A DNA stretch of 64,000 nucleotides from Lichina pygmaea (taxonomy: Eukaryota; Ascomycota; Lichinomycetes; Lichinales; Lichinaceae). The stretch spans positions 4,030,001 to 4,094,000 of the forward strand of contig OY730169.1 in NCBI GenBank assembly GCA_963422465.1, read 5' to 3'. A program made the position numbers and the translations under genes. Below are positions 25,870 to 35,544 of this stretch, one piece after another (position 1 is the first letter of the stretch; every line of letters starts with the position of its first letter). A model generated the notes under the pieces. It had not been told where the DNA came from and did no database searches. It saw nothing but the letters and a program-made list of their open reading frames with translations.

Positions 25870-25971
25870 GGGCTTGTAGCTTAGTGGTAAAGCGCTCGCT
25901 TTGCATGACACCGAATGGCATTCGGTTGAACTGCTTGCGAGAGATCGGGATTTCGATCATCCTCAAGTCCA
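25870..25971 (+). tRNA. tRNA-Ala (anticodon UGC) with a 30-nt intron
   Basis: The cloverleaf folds well: acceptor GGGCTTG pairs with CAAGTCC plus discriminator A; D stem GCTT/AAGC; anticodon stem CTCGC/GCGAG; T stem GGGAT/ATCCT with loop TTCGATC. The anticodon TGC is at 25902-25904. The intron is at 25906-25935, after the base 3' of the anticodon, the standard place for nuclear tRNA introns. Mature length is 72 nt before CCA addition. Confidence 0.95.
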
Positions 25972-25976
25972 ATCCG

Positions 25977-25986
25977 TTTTTTTTTT
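25977..25986 (+). terminator. RNA polymerase III terminator of tRNA-Ala
   Basis: A run of ten T residues begins 5 nt after the discriminator base, as expected for Pol III termination. Confidence 0.85.
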
Positions 25987-26155
25987 CTTTTTCTTTGCTG
26001 CTCCATTGTCTCAGCCCCCTGATCATAAATTTTCAAGCCGACTACTTGATGTGGCTGGTGGTCTCTTTTTAGAGCTCTAGTGTGCAGGTTACGCTATAGC
26101 GTGGGTCTTTGTCCCCTATGATCATCTCTCTACCGCCATTGCGGTTGTAGCAGGG

Positions 26156-27286
26156 ATGAGAAAATGCACACTGCTTGGTGTCTATTTTATCTTCTTCTAC
26201 CGCGGCCATGCTTCGATTGGGGACCGCTTACCCGAGTTCCGCCGCTGTGTCGACGCAAGTCTTCGACCCAAATCGATCGGTTGATCGTCGCTAACGGTGC
26301 GAGTAGACATGTAAAGATACCAACTGCGACAAGGGGAACAACGTTCTGCGTGGGCATTCCCTCCATCTTCATTGTCCGTTGCTAACGCTGCCATATCAGC
26401 CATCCACCTGCGTCTCCTACAATGGACATGTCCTGCCGAATGCGACTACACCTGCCAACACATAGTCACCGATCTCCGCAAGGCCAGCAACCCGCCCGCG
26501 CCTGAGGCCGTCGTGCAGTATCATGGAAAATGGCCTTTCGTTCGTCTTTTCGGCGTGCAGGAGCCCTTCTCCGTCTTCTTCTCGCTGCTCAACCTCCTGG
26601 CCCACAAACGTGGCTTGTCCGACATCCGTGCCTCGATACCGTCCAGCTACCCTCTACGTAGATTCTATCTCGCCTTCGGCTACCTGGGCATGTCCAGCTG
26701 GGTCTTCAGCATGATTTTCCATACCCGCGATTTCGACGTGACCGAGAAGGCGGACTATTTCGCTGCCGGGGCAAGCGTCCTCTACGGATTATATTACAGT
26801 CTGATTCGGATCTTTCGTCTGGACAAGCCTTATCCTCTATCGAAGCGGACGATGTTGCGGTTGTGGACTTTTATCTGTATTGCCCTATACGTCGCGCACG
26901 TTGCTTACTTGACTCTTTGGCGCTGGGACTACACATACAATATGGCGGCGAATGTGGCACTGGGCATCGTCCAGAATGTCCTCTGGAGTTGGTACAGTAT
27001 CCGGCGATATCACCGGCTGAAGAAGCCTTGGGCAGCCTGGCCAGGCCTCATTGTTGCCTGGATCGTGGTGGCGATGAGTTTGGAGCTGCTCGACTTTCCT
27101 CCGCTAGGGGGATGGATCGACGCGCACAGCCTATGGCACCTAGGGACGGTGGGACCCACCATCTGGTGGTACAGGTGCGTAGACCTGACCACTGCTCTGC
27201 AATTCGTGACGGCTCAACCGCAGCGTTCTAGGTTCTTGATCAAGGACGCCCAAGAGGAAATCCAAGGGATGAGGTTGAAAGCATAG
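26156..27286 (+). CDS. PER1: GPI-anchor lipid remodelling protein Per1 (PGAP3 family)
   Basis: Four exons: 26156-26254, 26307-26349, 26400-27174 and 27232-27286 (323 aa). Per1 is an ER membrane protein that removes the sn-2 acyl chain of GPI anchors. An N-terminal signal sequence is followed by SIGDRLPEF, CVDTC and a run of cysteines (QWTCPAECDYTC), the conserved FHTRD with its catalytic-type histidine, DYF, several membrane helices, LLDFPPL and DAHSLWH. Intron 1 begins with GCAAGT: a GC-AG intron. Only this donor restores CVDTCKDTNC; GT donors nearby give a stop or break the CVxxC spacing. The last intron (57 nt) is stop-free and in frame, called because removing it restores the usual YRFLIKDAQ end. 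Confidence 0.92.
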
Positions 27287-27378
27287 AGGCGTCGCAAGTC
27301 TGGGCTGTGTATGAAATATCTGACCGCTTTTTCGTGTTCTTTGCCATGCTACGGACTACTCTATTCCTAGGTGACATG

Positions 27379-28036
27379 TTGATTGATTGATTGAATTCCT
27401 ATACCATTCTAAAGCTAGCCAGGCTAGATTATGCTGGGGAGTCTATGTAGTTGGTAAGGAAAACCTCAGGGTTGTGGAAGTCACATATCCCAAGGGCGAA
27501 AAACCTTCCCTGCGGCCCCTAGGTGGGGGCCATCCGGTCGAGGATCTGTGAACTAGGTAAGTGACTATAGCAGTCAGACAGAAGAAGAAGAAGAAGAGGG
27601 GGAGGGGGGGGAAGAAGAAGAGAGAAGTGAGAGGGGGAGTTGCTCCCTGGCCCAGGAGAACTGGGGGAGGAGATCCAGAAGGAGCAACCACTTTGTGACT
27701 GCGGCGGCTGCCCGGGGGTTGGAGGTTAGCTGTTGGAAGTCTGTGGAAGAGACCTGTTGCCTCAGTTGCCAGCGCTGTTGTGTGAAGCGTGGGCAGTTGA
27801 GGATTATGTGCTTAGCAGTCTCCCACTGCCATCCGCAGGGGCACGCCGGTGATTCAACACCGGGGACACGGCGCTGGTGTAGGAAGGCTGCCAGCCCAAT
27901 CTTCCCTGTGCGGATCTGGGTTAGCAGGCTGCTGTGGGGCTTGGGGAGGTCAGCGTGTAGCCGGAGAGCCGCCGCCTTGTAGGGCATCTTGTCTGGCTTC
28001 CAGCCACCTCCGGGGTCTGGGTCAGTGTTGTGGTGT

Positions 28037-28067
<31 letters not shown>

Positions 28068-29640
28068 GGGCCACCCTTGAGTTCCCACCAGCAGTCCCAG
28101 CACCATTGTTCAGCCAGCTGGTAGGCTTGCCAGAGTGACTGTGGGGTGGGGTGGGGGCGGGGCCTGGGCAGGGGTTGTCCAACCATGGGGGAAGGCCGAG
28201 GTTGCTGGAGATGTCTTCCATGCATTGTTGTTGCTGCCATAGGATATCTTTGGCCCAGGCATGTCGCTCTTTGCCTGGTGTGGAGCTGGCAGGTCGGCGG
28301 GGGGCTGCGGTGGGGTGTTAGATGGCTGCGAAGTCGGTGGCAGGCCCAGTCGATTTCCTGGCGGGCGCCCGATGCCTCCAGGCGTGCGCGGGATTGCAGC
28401 TGCAGGCGGGCAATGTGTGCTCTCAGCAGGGGGATTGCGGCTTCTTTCTCCAGGACTTGGCGATTGGTAGCCTTGAAGGCTCTGGTGATTGCACAGAGGC
28501 ACTGTTGCTGGACCCTCTCAAGAGGCTCCCTGATCCACTGTTGCTTTGCTCGCTGTAGGGTGCCTTGCAGGGGTGCCCAGATTGTCACCCCGTAGGTGAG
28601 GCATGGGCGAACCACTGCGCTGTAGATCAGCTGTGCCCTAGTGAAGCTCGCCCCCCATGTGGAGCCGCTCAGGGCGGTAAGGGCACGACCTTGTTGCATG
28701 GTGTGGTCGTGGGTCCTTTGGATATGCAGGCCCCAGCAAAGTTTTGAGTCTAGGAGGACTCCCAGGACTCGGACTGTGGGGGAGGGCACCTTCAGGCCAC
28801 TGGGCAGTTGTACACTGGCCGCCATGTTGAACTTCTGTGAGCGGGTTAGGTGCATAAGCTTATACTTCTGCGGGGTGAATGCGGTGCCGTGGTGGGACGC
28901 CCACGCTAGGCAGTTGTTGTGGATCTTCTCCAGGAGGTGGCAGTTGTCTTCTGTCAAGTCCCCGCAGGCCAGGATGTTGACGTCGTCAACAAACCCCAGC
29001 CCTGTTACTCAGCCCGTGCTTTGTGTGCAGTGTTCAACAAGGTCAGTGTTGAAGAATAGGAAAAGGATCGGGGATATGGGGGACCCCTGCGGGATACCAG
29101 TGGACACCCGGTAGGGGGGGCTCTGCCGTCTGCCCAGGACTAGGGTGGTCTGACGGTCAGCCAGGAAGCTGGCTGTCCACTGGATGAGCGCTGTGGGGAT
29201 GCCTTTGCGGCGGAGGTTGTGCAGGAGTTGATCGTGGGAGACGTTGGGGAAGGCTCCCGACATGTCCAGGCTGAGCAGCGAGGCCACCTTTGGCCTGGCG
29301 GGGGTGCCCTGGCTCCACACCGTGTGGACCTGTTCTGTGAGTAGTTCAAGAGCAGTCAGGGTGTTGTGTTGCTGTCGGCACCCGTGCTGAGCCACGGGAA
29401 GCAGGCAGTATTTCTCCGCAATGTAGCGGATCCTCCTTGCCATGACCGCTTCCAGGGCTTTGCCTAGGGTGTTGAGGAGTGCGATGGGGCACCACGCCTT
29501 CGGGTCCCTGTAGTCGGCTTTGGTCGGTTTCCGCAGGGCGATGGTTATTGACTCCCGGAAGCGTTGAGGGCGGTGGCCGTGCTGTAGACAGGCGTCGAAT
29601 AGTAGGTGACATGTTAGATTGGATATTGTCAAATACATCA
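27379..29640 (-). mobile_element. 5'-truncated LINE (non-LTR retrotransposon, I/Tad-like)
   Basis: On the minus strand the element starts inside the reverse transcriptase, at about 29640, and runs to a tetranucleotide tail at 27379-27395 (AATC units in element sense). It carries reverse transcriptase motifs (LDMSGAFPNVSHD, STGIPQGSPISP, GFVDDVNIL), a downstream domain, and a C-terminal cysteine-histidine motif CPCGWQWETAKHIILNC. Its 3' untranslated region has a hairpin at 27514-27531. The last 100 nt resemble the fragment at 52920-53330. The 5' boundary is not sharp and I could not identify a target-site duplication. The coding part is interrupted, so the copy is not expected to move by itself. 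Confidence 0.85.
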
Positions 29641-29647
29641 CATACAA
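27574..29647 (-). pseudogene. LINE reverse transcriptase polyprotein, partial and interrupted
   Basis: Reading on the minus strand, the first open part (29647 to about 29009) covers the fingers and palm of the reverse transcriptase up to the residues just before the catalytic FVDD box. A single in-frame TGA then occurs, after which the same frame goes on through FVDD (near 28990) and the thumb to about 28100. The frame then changes in the region 28040-28220, which includes a 30-nt G homopolymer at 28037-28066, and the C-terminal part with the CCHC-like motif is read to 27574. The endonuclease and any ORF1 are missing because of 5' truncation. No RNase H domain was recognised. Confidence 0.75.
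28037..28066 (+). repeat. 30-nt poly-G homopolymer inside the LINE
   Basis: Thirty consecutive G residues on the plus strand, giving a poly-Pro stretch in the LINE frames on the minus strand. Such a run is prone to slippage and sequencing error, so the apparent frame change nearby should be treated with care. Confidence 0.9.
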
Positions 29648-29889
29648 GCCTAAAATGTCTGAAAGATTGCTGTCGACAGATGAAATCAGTGCAAGGCTTA
29701 CCGAGAGTGATGACTACCGTACCGGTAACTGGGCCAGGTGTATCACGTGACTACGCGTCTCTGTCGACGAGCACTCACGCTACTGTAGGAGTACCGTACC
29801 GTAATGTACCCACGTTTTTCCTCATTGTCTACGTGCGTAGACTTCGAGGTTGCGCCTGGAAAGATATCTGCCAAACTACGATCAGTGCC
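29641..29889. promoter_or_regulatory. MUS81 promoter between LINE end and start codon
   Basis: Only about 250 nt separate the truncated LINE end from the MUS81 ATG. The stretch is rich in the words TACCGTACCGG (29716 onward) and GTACCGTACCGT (29791 onward). Confidence 0.4.
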
Positions 29890-32093
29890 ATGGCCACAAC
29901 CCCTGCGGACCCCGAATGTGCCAATCCGCTGCTCCTGCGGTGGATTGGAGAGTGGCTCGAAGAAGCTAGGCATCGCAATTCGATGGGAATAACTACGTAA
30001 GTGCGATTGCGTCTGTTCGCATCAGGTTGGCAGCCTCAACCAAGACTGGCTGACCCACATAGATACAAAAAGGCATATGACTCAATGAAAGCTTGCCCGC
30101 TGCGTTTCAATCATCCCTCCGAAGCTCAGCAACTCCATGGCCTTGGACCGAGATTATGCGACCGCCTCACCGCCAAGCTGGTGGAGCACTGTAGGGAGAC
30201 TGGGCGTCCCATGCCAAAGCGCAGCAGTGCGGGTAATCTAACATAGCGAGTACTTTGTTTGCCATGTGTAGCTGACATGCTGTAGCGTCGAAGCGACCAC
30301 TGCAAGATGATGAGGAATCTGCACCACCGAAGAAAGGTCGTAAGCCGAGACCTTATGTGCCGACTTTCCGGACAGGTCCATACGCTATTCTACTTGCGCT
30401 CTCCTCCGGCGAGGACGGTTCTACGCAGGGCCTTACCAAGGTCGAGATCATCGAACTGGCGCAACCCGACTGCGACTCGTCGTTTACTGCGCCAAGTGAC
30501 CCCACCAAGTTTTTCACGGCGTGGAATTCCATGAAGACCCTCATAGGCAAAGATCTCGTCTTCGAGCGAGGCCGGCCGTTGCGCAAGTATGCGTTGACTG
30601 ATGATGGATGGGATGTAGCCAGACGAGTTCGAAGGCCCAACGTGGTCGACCCACCAGCTGGCCCGACAGCCATCGCGGAATCGGGGCATAAAGCTTGTGA
30701 TCCGGACGCATCAACCTTGATTCCTACATCAACCAACAAGGAGCAGAGCACGGGGGACTTCCAAGACACTACACGATTATCGACTACTCAATCCCGACGA
30801 GATCGCAACAGGAACTGGGACTGGGTTTGGGAAGATGTTGAGGAGGACATCGGTGATGGGGCTGATGGTTTTGACGCGGCTACCTCTGATCCGGCTCGAT
30901 ACCGATGTAGTCCCCCAGGAACAGAGCCGGATGGATCAGCTCGTCCCGCTGTGGCAGCACCCCGGCAAGGGCTCAAGGGTGTGGACAGATTAGGCCTGGG
31001 AGCGGGCAGAACTGGCGAGACGACTTCGAGAGCGTCGGCAGACCAGGCTACTTTTCCACCGGCATTTGACCCTTTAGTACTCGAACCATCGACGTTCACG
31101 ATCCACCTTGTGCTAGACAATCGAGAAGTACGAGCGAAGGAGGACCGGACATACATTCAGGATGAGCTCACGCGTAGGGGGGTAAGACCCATCATGAGAA
31201 GCCTTGATGTGGGTGACGCCCTCTGGATCGCCAGGCGCCAAGGTGGGAACGGGGCAGACATGACCGGCAGCGAGCAAGATGACATTGTCCTCGATTGGAT
31301 CGTCGAACGCAAGAGACTAGATGATCTGGTTGGCAGTATCAAAGACGGACGCTTCCGCGAACAGAAGGTGATTCTACCATGTTCCATCATCGAATCTGGC
31401 TCATCTGGGAGGTGAACAGTTTCGACTACGAAGGTCGGGCGTCAAGAATGTCATATATCTCATCGAGGAGATTAGCATGACGACAGAGTCGTTCAGCAAG
31501 TACCAGGAAGCGACAGAGTCGGCAATTGCATCCTCTCAGGTCGTGGACGGATTCTTCGTGAAACGGACACAGAAGATAGACGACACCATCCGCTACCTCG
31601 CCCGCATGACGATTCTCCTCAAGAGCGTTTACGAGGTACGCTCTCGCCCTACCCGCATCTGCCGGGCTTTGGCAGCAGCTGATCAGGCCAGTCAAACCCC
31701 CTGCATGTCATACCGAGCCGTGTCCTCAGTCCCGACAACTATCTTCCGCTTCTGACCCACCTTCGAAGCACGAAGCCGTCCATCGACTACCACATCACTT
31801 ACGAGGCATTCGCGAACCTAGCGTCCAAGTCGGACTTTTTGACGCTACGTGACGTCTACCTGAAGATGCTGATGTGCACGAAAGGAATCACCGGCGAGAA
31901 GGCCCTCGAGATCCAGAAACGGTGGGCCACGCCAAACCATCTCATCAGGGCCTATGACCGTTGTGGGCACGATGAGGCTGCAAATTCGAAGCGGATGAAT
32001 CTGATAGCCACGGAGCTGGTCGGGACGGTTGGGCGTAAGAGCATTGGTAAGGCGTTGAGCGCAAAGGTCGCGGATGTGTGGGGCTCGCTTTGA
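29890..32093 (+). CDS. MUS81: crossover junction endonuclease Mus81
   Basis: Five exons: 29890-29996, 30063-30232, 30286-31367, 31420-31635 and 31692-32093 (658 aa). With its partner Eme1/Mms4 it cuts branched DNA such as stalled forks and nicked Holliday junctions in the nucleus. The N-terminus has the helix-hairpin-helix region (CANPLLLRWIGEW, TYKKAYDSMKACPL, LHGLGPRLCDRL), then a basic linker and a winged-helix region (TGPYAILLALSS). The XPF-type nuclease domain has LDNREVR, GDALWIAR and the signature ERKRLDDL, followed by SGVKNVIYLIEE and a C-terminal HhH pair. Introns are 52-66 nt. It appears intact. Confidence 0.94.
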
Positions 32094-32984
32094 ATCTTGA
32101 GAAATGTCTCGATCGGGTCCACCTCCTCCTTTACGTTTGCTCTTCTAGCAAAGCCGGCGATAGTAGAGATGCGAGAGACCTAGGATTATGTGCTGCTCGT
32201 CCACGCTAGAGTCAGATACTAGAGCAAATCCCGTCTGACAGCCCTTTCTGTTGGATGTTGGACGTTGTGGGTGTGGAGCCCGAAGCCCCAAGCACTGTCA
32301 TGTTTGCTCTTGCCCCATGTATTTGGGACAGTCGCCGAAACCCTAGCTAGTTCTCTTCAACAACAACAACAACAACAACAACAACAAACAACATCATCGT
32401 CATCGTCATCCTCTTCTGCTGTGCCTCCACAATCGATCACTTTCGATTTCCACTTAATCAATACTAAAAGCCACTAATGCTGCATCCCAGAAGACCAGCT
32501 GACAAGTCTCCAGCGAACATTGCCATCTTGCTGGTGTTCCGTCAAACCTGGCGAGGCTCGAATTACAACAAGCACCTGCGAATCCACATGACCAACACGC
32601 GATCGCGGGGCATCCTTTTCTGTCCAGAAGAGAGTGGTGGAGAGCCCTGTCTGCTAGGGGTGACCCTACGTCGGCCCGGCTTGGCGGCCAACAGTAGCTA
32701 ATGTCCTGGCCAATCACTATTCCTGTCTCTAATATCAGCCATGTTCTCAGGAGCTCTATAATAACAGCATGATCCTTACCGAGCTTTCTGAAAGCTCTCT
32801 CGCCCTCTTCTATTGCGACCTCCCTTCTGAGAATGACCACAGCTTTCGTTTTAGTCTCCCAAGCCAGCCCCTCAGGGTGGTGGATGAGTTCGCCACCTCG
32901 AGTTGCTCCGCTATCGCCTTTTGATCTCCTATAACAAGGTAGATATTAGCAATCTATTCAAGTGCTTATCGTGTGACGAGTTGG
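32094..32984. other. intergenic with a (CAA)n microsatellite
   Basis: About 890 nt after MUS81. A (CAA)10 run lies at 32358-32387. Open frames on both strands between 32454 and 32840 have no resemblance I recognise. The region may include the decayed 3' end of the pseudogene that follows. Confidence 0.45.
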
Positions 32985-35283
32985 CTAGTCTTCTTGTGTT
33001 TTATTCCTATAGAACATACTTTCGACTAGAAGCTGTAGACAACTCTTGATAGATACTTTACTTTCTTCCTGCAGTGGCAAACACAGCTGCAAGATATACT
33101 TGCGGTTTGTAGTATGCTCGGTCAACATTCGGAGGTAGTGGAGGGAACAACAGCGATCCATGGCTGACAATCTCTGTCCAGGTAAGCCTCCTTATCATGC
33201 GGAGATCAGGGCGATTATGCAGCCAAACCTGATTGTCAAACTGTCCAGCAGGCATGGAGCCCAGTCCCAACTGCCGGGCATAATCTTCGGCTTGCTTGAC
33301 GGATGCCAGTTGGTACAGTACAGCAATTTATCCAGAACACTATCGAACAGATCTGGAGGAAGTTTGCCTTGGGAGGCCTGCTGAATACAGTTGTGTGTAG
33401 TGGAGTTGGAGGCTATCATATCAGAGCCAGGGCTTGACTGAAGATACAAAGTAGCCAGATTTCAAAGATTAGAGCCTAAGCGGCCAGATTGATGGTAGGC
33501 TCCAGGGAACTCTTGTTCAACATCCTTGGATAATCAGCCAGCATCTTCTGATAAGCCTTGTTTAACTTCCTGGGATAATTGGCTGGTAGCTGGCTTGTGT
33601 TCTTCCCAAGCTTTGACTTTGGTGTCGGAGATGTCATCTAGACAACAACTCCTATCATTGAACAGGTGTAGGTCTGAGGGTGGGACTAGTCGTAAGACCT
33701 GATGATGTTTCTGGTAGAAAGTTGGATCGAGGCCACTGTGATGATGGAAATCATCCTCCTATTGGTCTTCTTGAGCTCTGAAGGTTGGCTTAGTGGGGAA
33801 GTATATGGGAGAGGGCGGAGGCCTGGCGATGGGCGGAGTCTGGTCGGCGGTAGCAGAGCCCTCTCTAGGGTTTTAGCCTAGCGGTGTGGCAAGAAGAGAG
33901 AGAAGAGGTAGTCCTATAGGTCCTAGAAGGCACTACTAGGGATGTTGGGACTGAGTCGGGGTAGGGTCATAGGGCGCCCGCAGGTAGATGTGTAGATTGA
34001 TCGCTGAGGATCCTAATCCTCAGCAAGAAGACTAAGTAGGAGCTGCTAAGCTAAGCAGCTGACTAAGCGCGGTCAGGTGACGTGAGGGTGGAGCGGTCAC
34101 TCGTGACAGTATACATACGTACGGACGTACATCAATCTTGTTAAACAAGGTCAACTTGATATCTGCCACCACTTTCTGATAAGTGCGTAGCTTGGGACTT
34201 GCTAGTCGTGGTGGGAGGTCTGCTTCTCAGAGCAATTGCTTGACTACAGCAGATGTAAAGATAGATTCTGCTGCCTGACCAGAAACTGAACACATCTAAT
34301 TTTCTGGAATACAGTCTGCAGGGGTAGCTGTCACCGTATAGCCGAAGTCGTAGACATACTACGGGACCCTCATCTTGGAGCATTGATGTTGTTACCCAAC
34401 CACCGGAAAAGCAGCTTGTCGAGAACAGTGTAATATGAGGCCAAGACTCTGTTTCAGCCCCAGTCACCATCACTTGAATATCACCCGGGTAGAGCTTCGC
34501 CGGCAACTGTTGAGTCTTGTCCCAGCTGATCAAAAGACCAAATGTGTCCGGCTTGCTGTGAGCAAATTCCAAGATCAGAATTTGAACTCCGTACTGCCAT
34601 TTTGACCTGAGGACCAAGTGAAGCCCTTCCAAGAAGTTGTTGTGTAATGTGGTTTTGGGGCACAACAATATCATGTGGCCGCTGATCATGGTCTAGGACT
34701 ACTCATCGTGGTTTGAAAGGACTTCCATGGACATACTCACCATACGCTTCACCTAGTGTATCGGGCTCGACAGCAGTGTACCACAGCTGTGACTTTCCAA
34801 GACCTCTGAAAAGCTGATTGAAGAGGAAAAAGTCGGAAAAAAACCAACCATCATCGCAAAGAGCAGTGTGTCTGTAACGTGTGCCGACAACAGCGATAAC
34901 ATCTGTAGTGGGATCGATAGTGGGCAGCTGAGCTGTATGCTCAGTTTGGGAAGAAGTCTTACGTAGTGGTGGGAATAGAGTGGGGGAAAAGTAGGGAAAA
35001 ACAAGAAGTGCGTTGAGAGGGGGGAAGACGAAAAATGTGGAGTACCACCACTCGTCGGCACGGGTCGAGGTCGGCCAGCGGAAATGATAGGAAATTTTGC
35101 GGTACAAAATACTTCGATGAATTCTTTTTGTAAGGGAAATACGTAGGGGTACAGCGTCACGACACAAGTCTGCGTACACCGGTACAACTCATCAGCTGCT
35201 ATCTTCTTAAGTAATGTGACATCCTCCGGACTAACTCCAGGTAGATTATGTATGGAGGCGTACGCAGACTTGTGCTGTGTCAA
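32985..35283 (-). pseudogene. decayed caspase-like (clan CD) peptidase-family gene
   Basis: On the minus strand, pieces of one protein can be followed in order: an N-terminal segment SIHNLPGVSPEDVTLLKKI (near 35250), a segment with LFRGLGKSQLWYTAVEPD and GEYVHGSPFKPR (near 34750), then VVLDHD, a segment with ILEFAHS followed about 40 residues later by STSCFSGGW (near 34400), and C-terminal pieces including FDNQVWLHNRPDL and YYKPQVYLAAVFATAG (near 33150). The His and the Cys in TSCFSGG fit the dyad of caspase-like clan CD peptidases, and the whole resembles a little-studied family of fungal hypothetical proteins as I remember it. Several stops and frame changes separate the pieces, one of them TGA where TGG is expected, so it is most likely dead. 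A functional gene with wrongly guessed introns is a less likely alternative. Confidence 0.5.
35054..35112 (+). repeat. direct repeat copy 1 (with 35307-35366)
   Basis: A 59-nt unit that recurs at 35307-35366 with about 80 percent identity. In the second half, copy 1 has A or T where copy 2 has G or C (for example GAAATGATAGG against GAGATGACAGG), a one-way transition pattern like repeat-induced point mutation. Confidence 0.6.
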
Positions 35284-35306
35284 TGTACCGTTACGTACGA
35301 CCCCCA

Positions 35307-35366
35307 GTCAGCGCGGGTACAAGGTCGGCGAGCGGAGATGACAGGAAGCTTTGCGGTAGAAAGTAC
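35307..35366 (+). repeat. direct repeat copy 2 (with 35054-35112)
   Basis: The less mutated, more GC-rich partner of the repeat at 35054. It lies in the promoter side of TRM61. Between the copies a 15-nt inverted repeat (35163-35177 and 35260-35274, CACAAGTCTGCGTAC) is also present. Confidence 0.6.
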
Positions 35367-35544
35367 GTACCTTACTCAATCGTTTTGATACCACCCCGTC
35401 GGTCCCGGTACGAGGGTACATATTGTCAGAGCAGATCTTCCTCGGGGACCCACGCTTAGTCAGCTGAACTTTTCCCTGCCGTCAAAAACCACGACGACGA
35501 AACTATCGATTAATTATTTGTTGTAACTATCTGATGACTTCAAC

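Noticed and set aside
28146-28595. Plus-strand open frames inside the LINE
   Set aside because: They are antisense shadows of the reverse transcriptase polyprotein.
33953-34108. Segment starting TGTTGGG and ending GTGACA, with a purine tract upstream, resembling a short solo LTR relic
   Set aside because: Only the TG...CA ends and the nearby purine tract support it. I found no second copy, no target duplication and no internal element parts in the window, so the family and limits cannot be stated.
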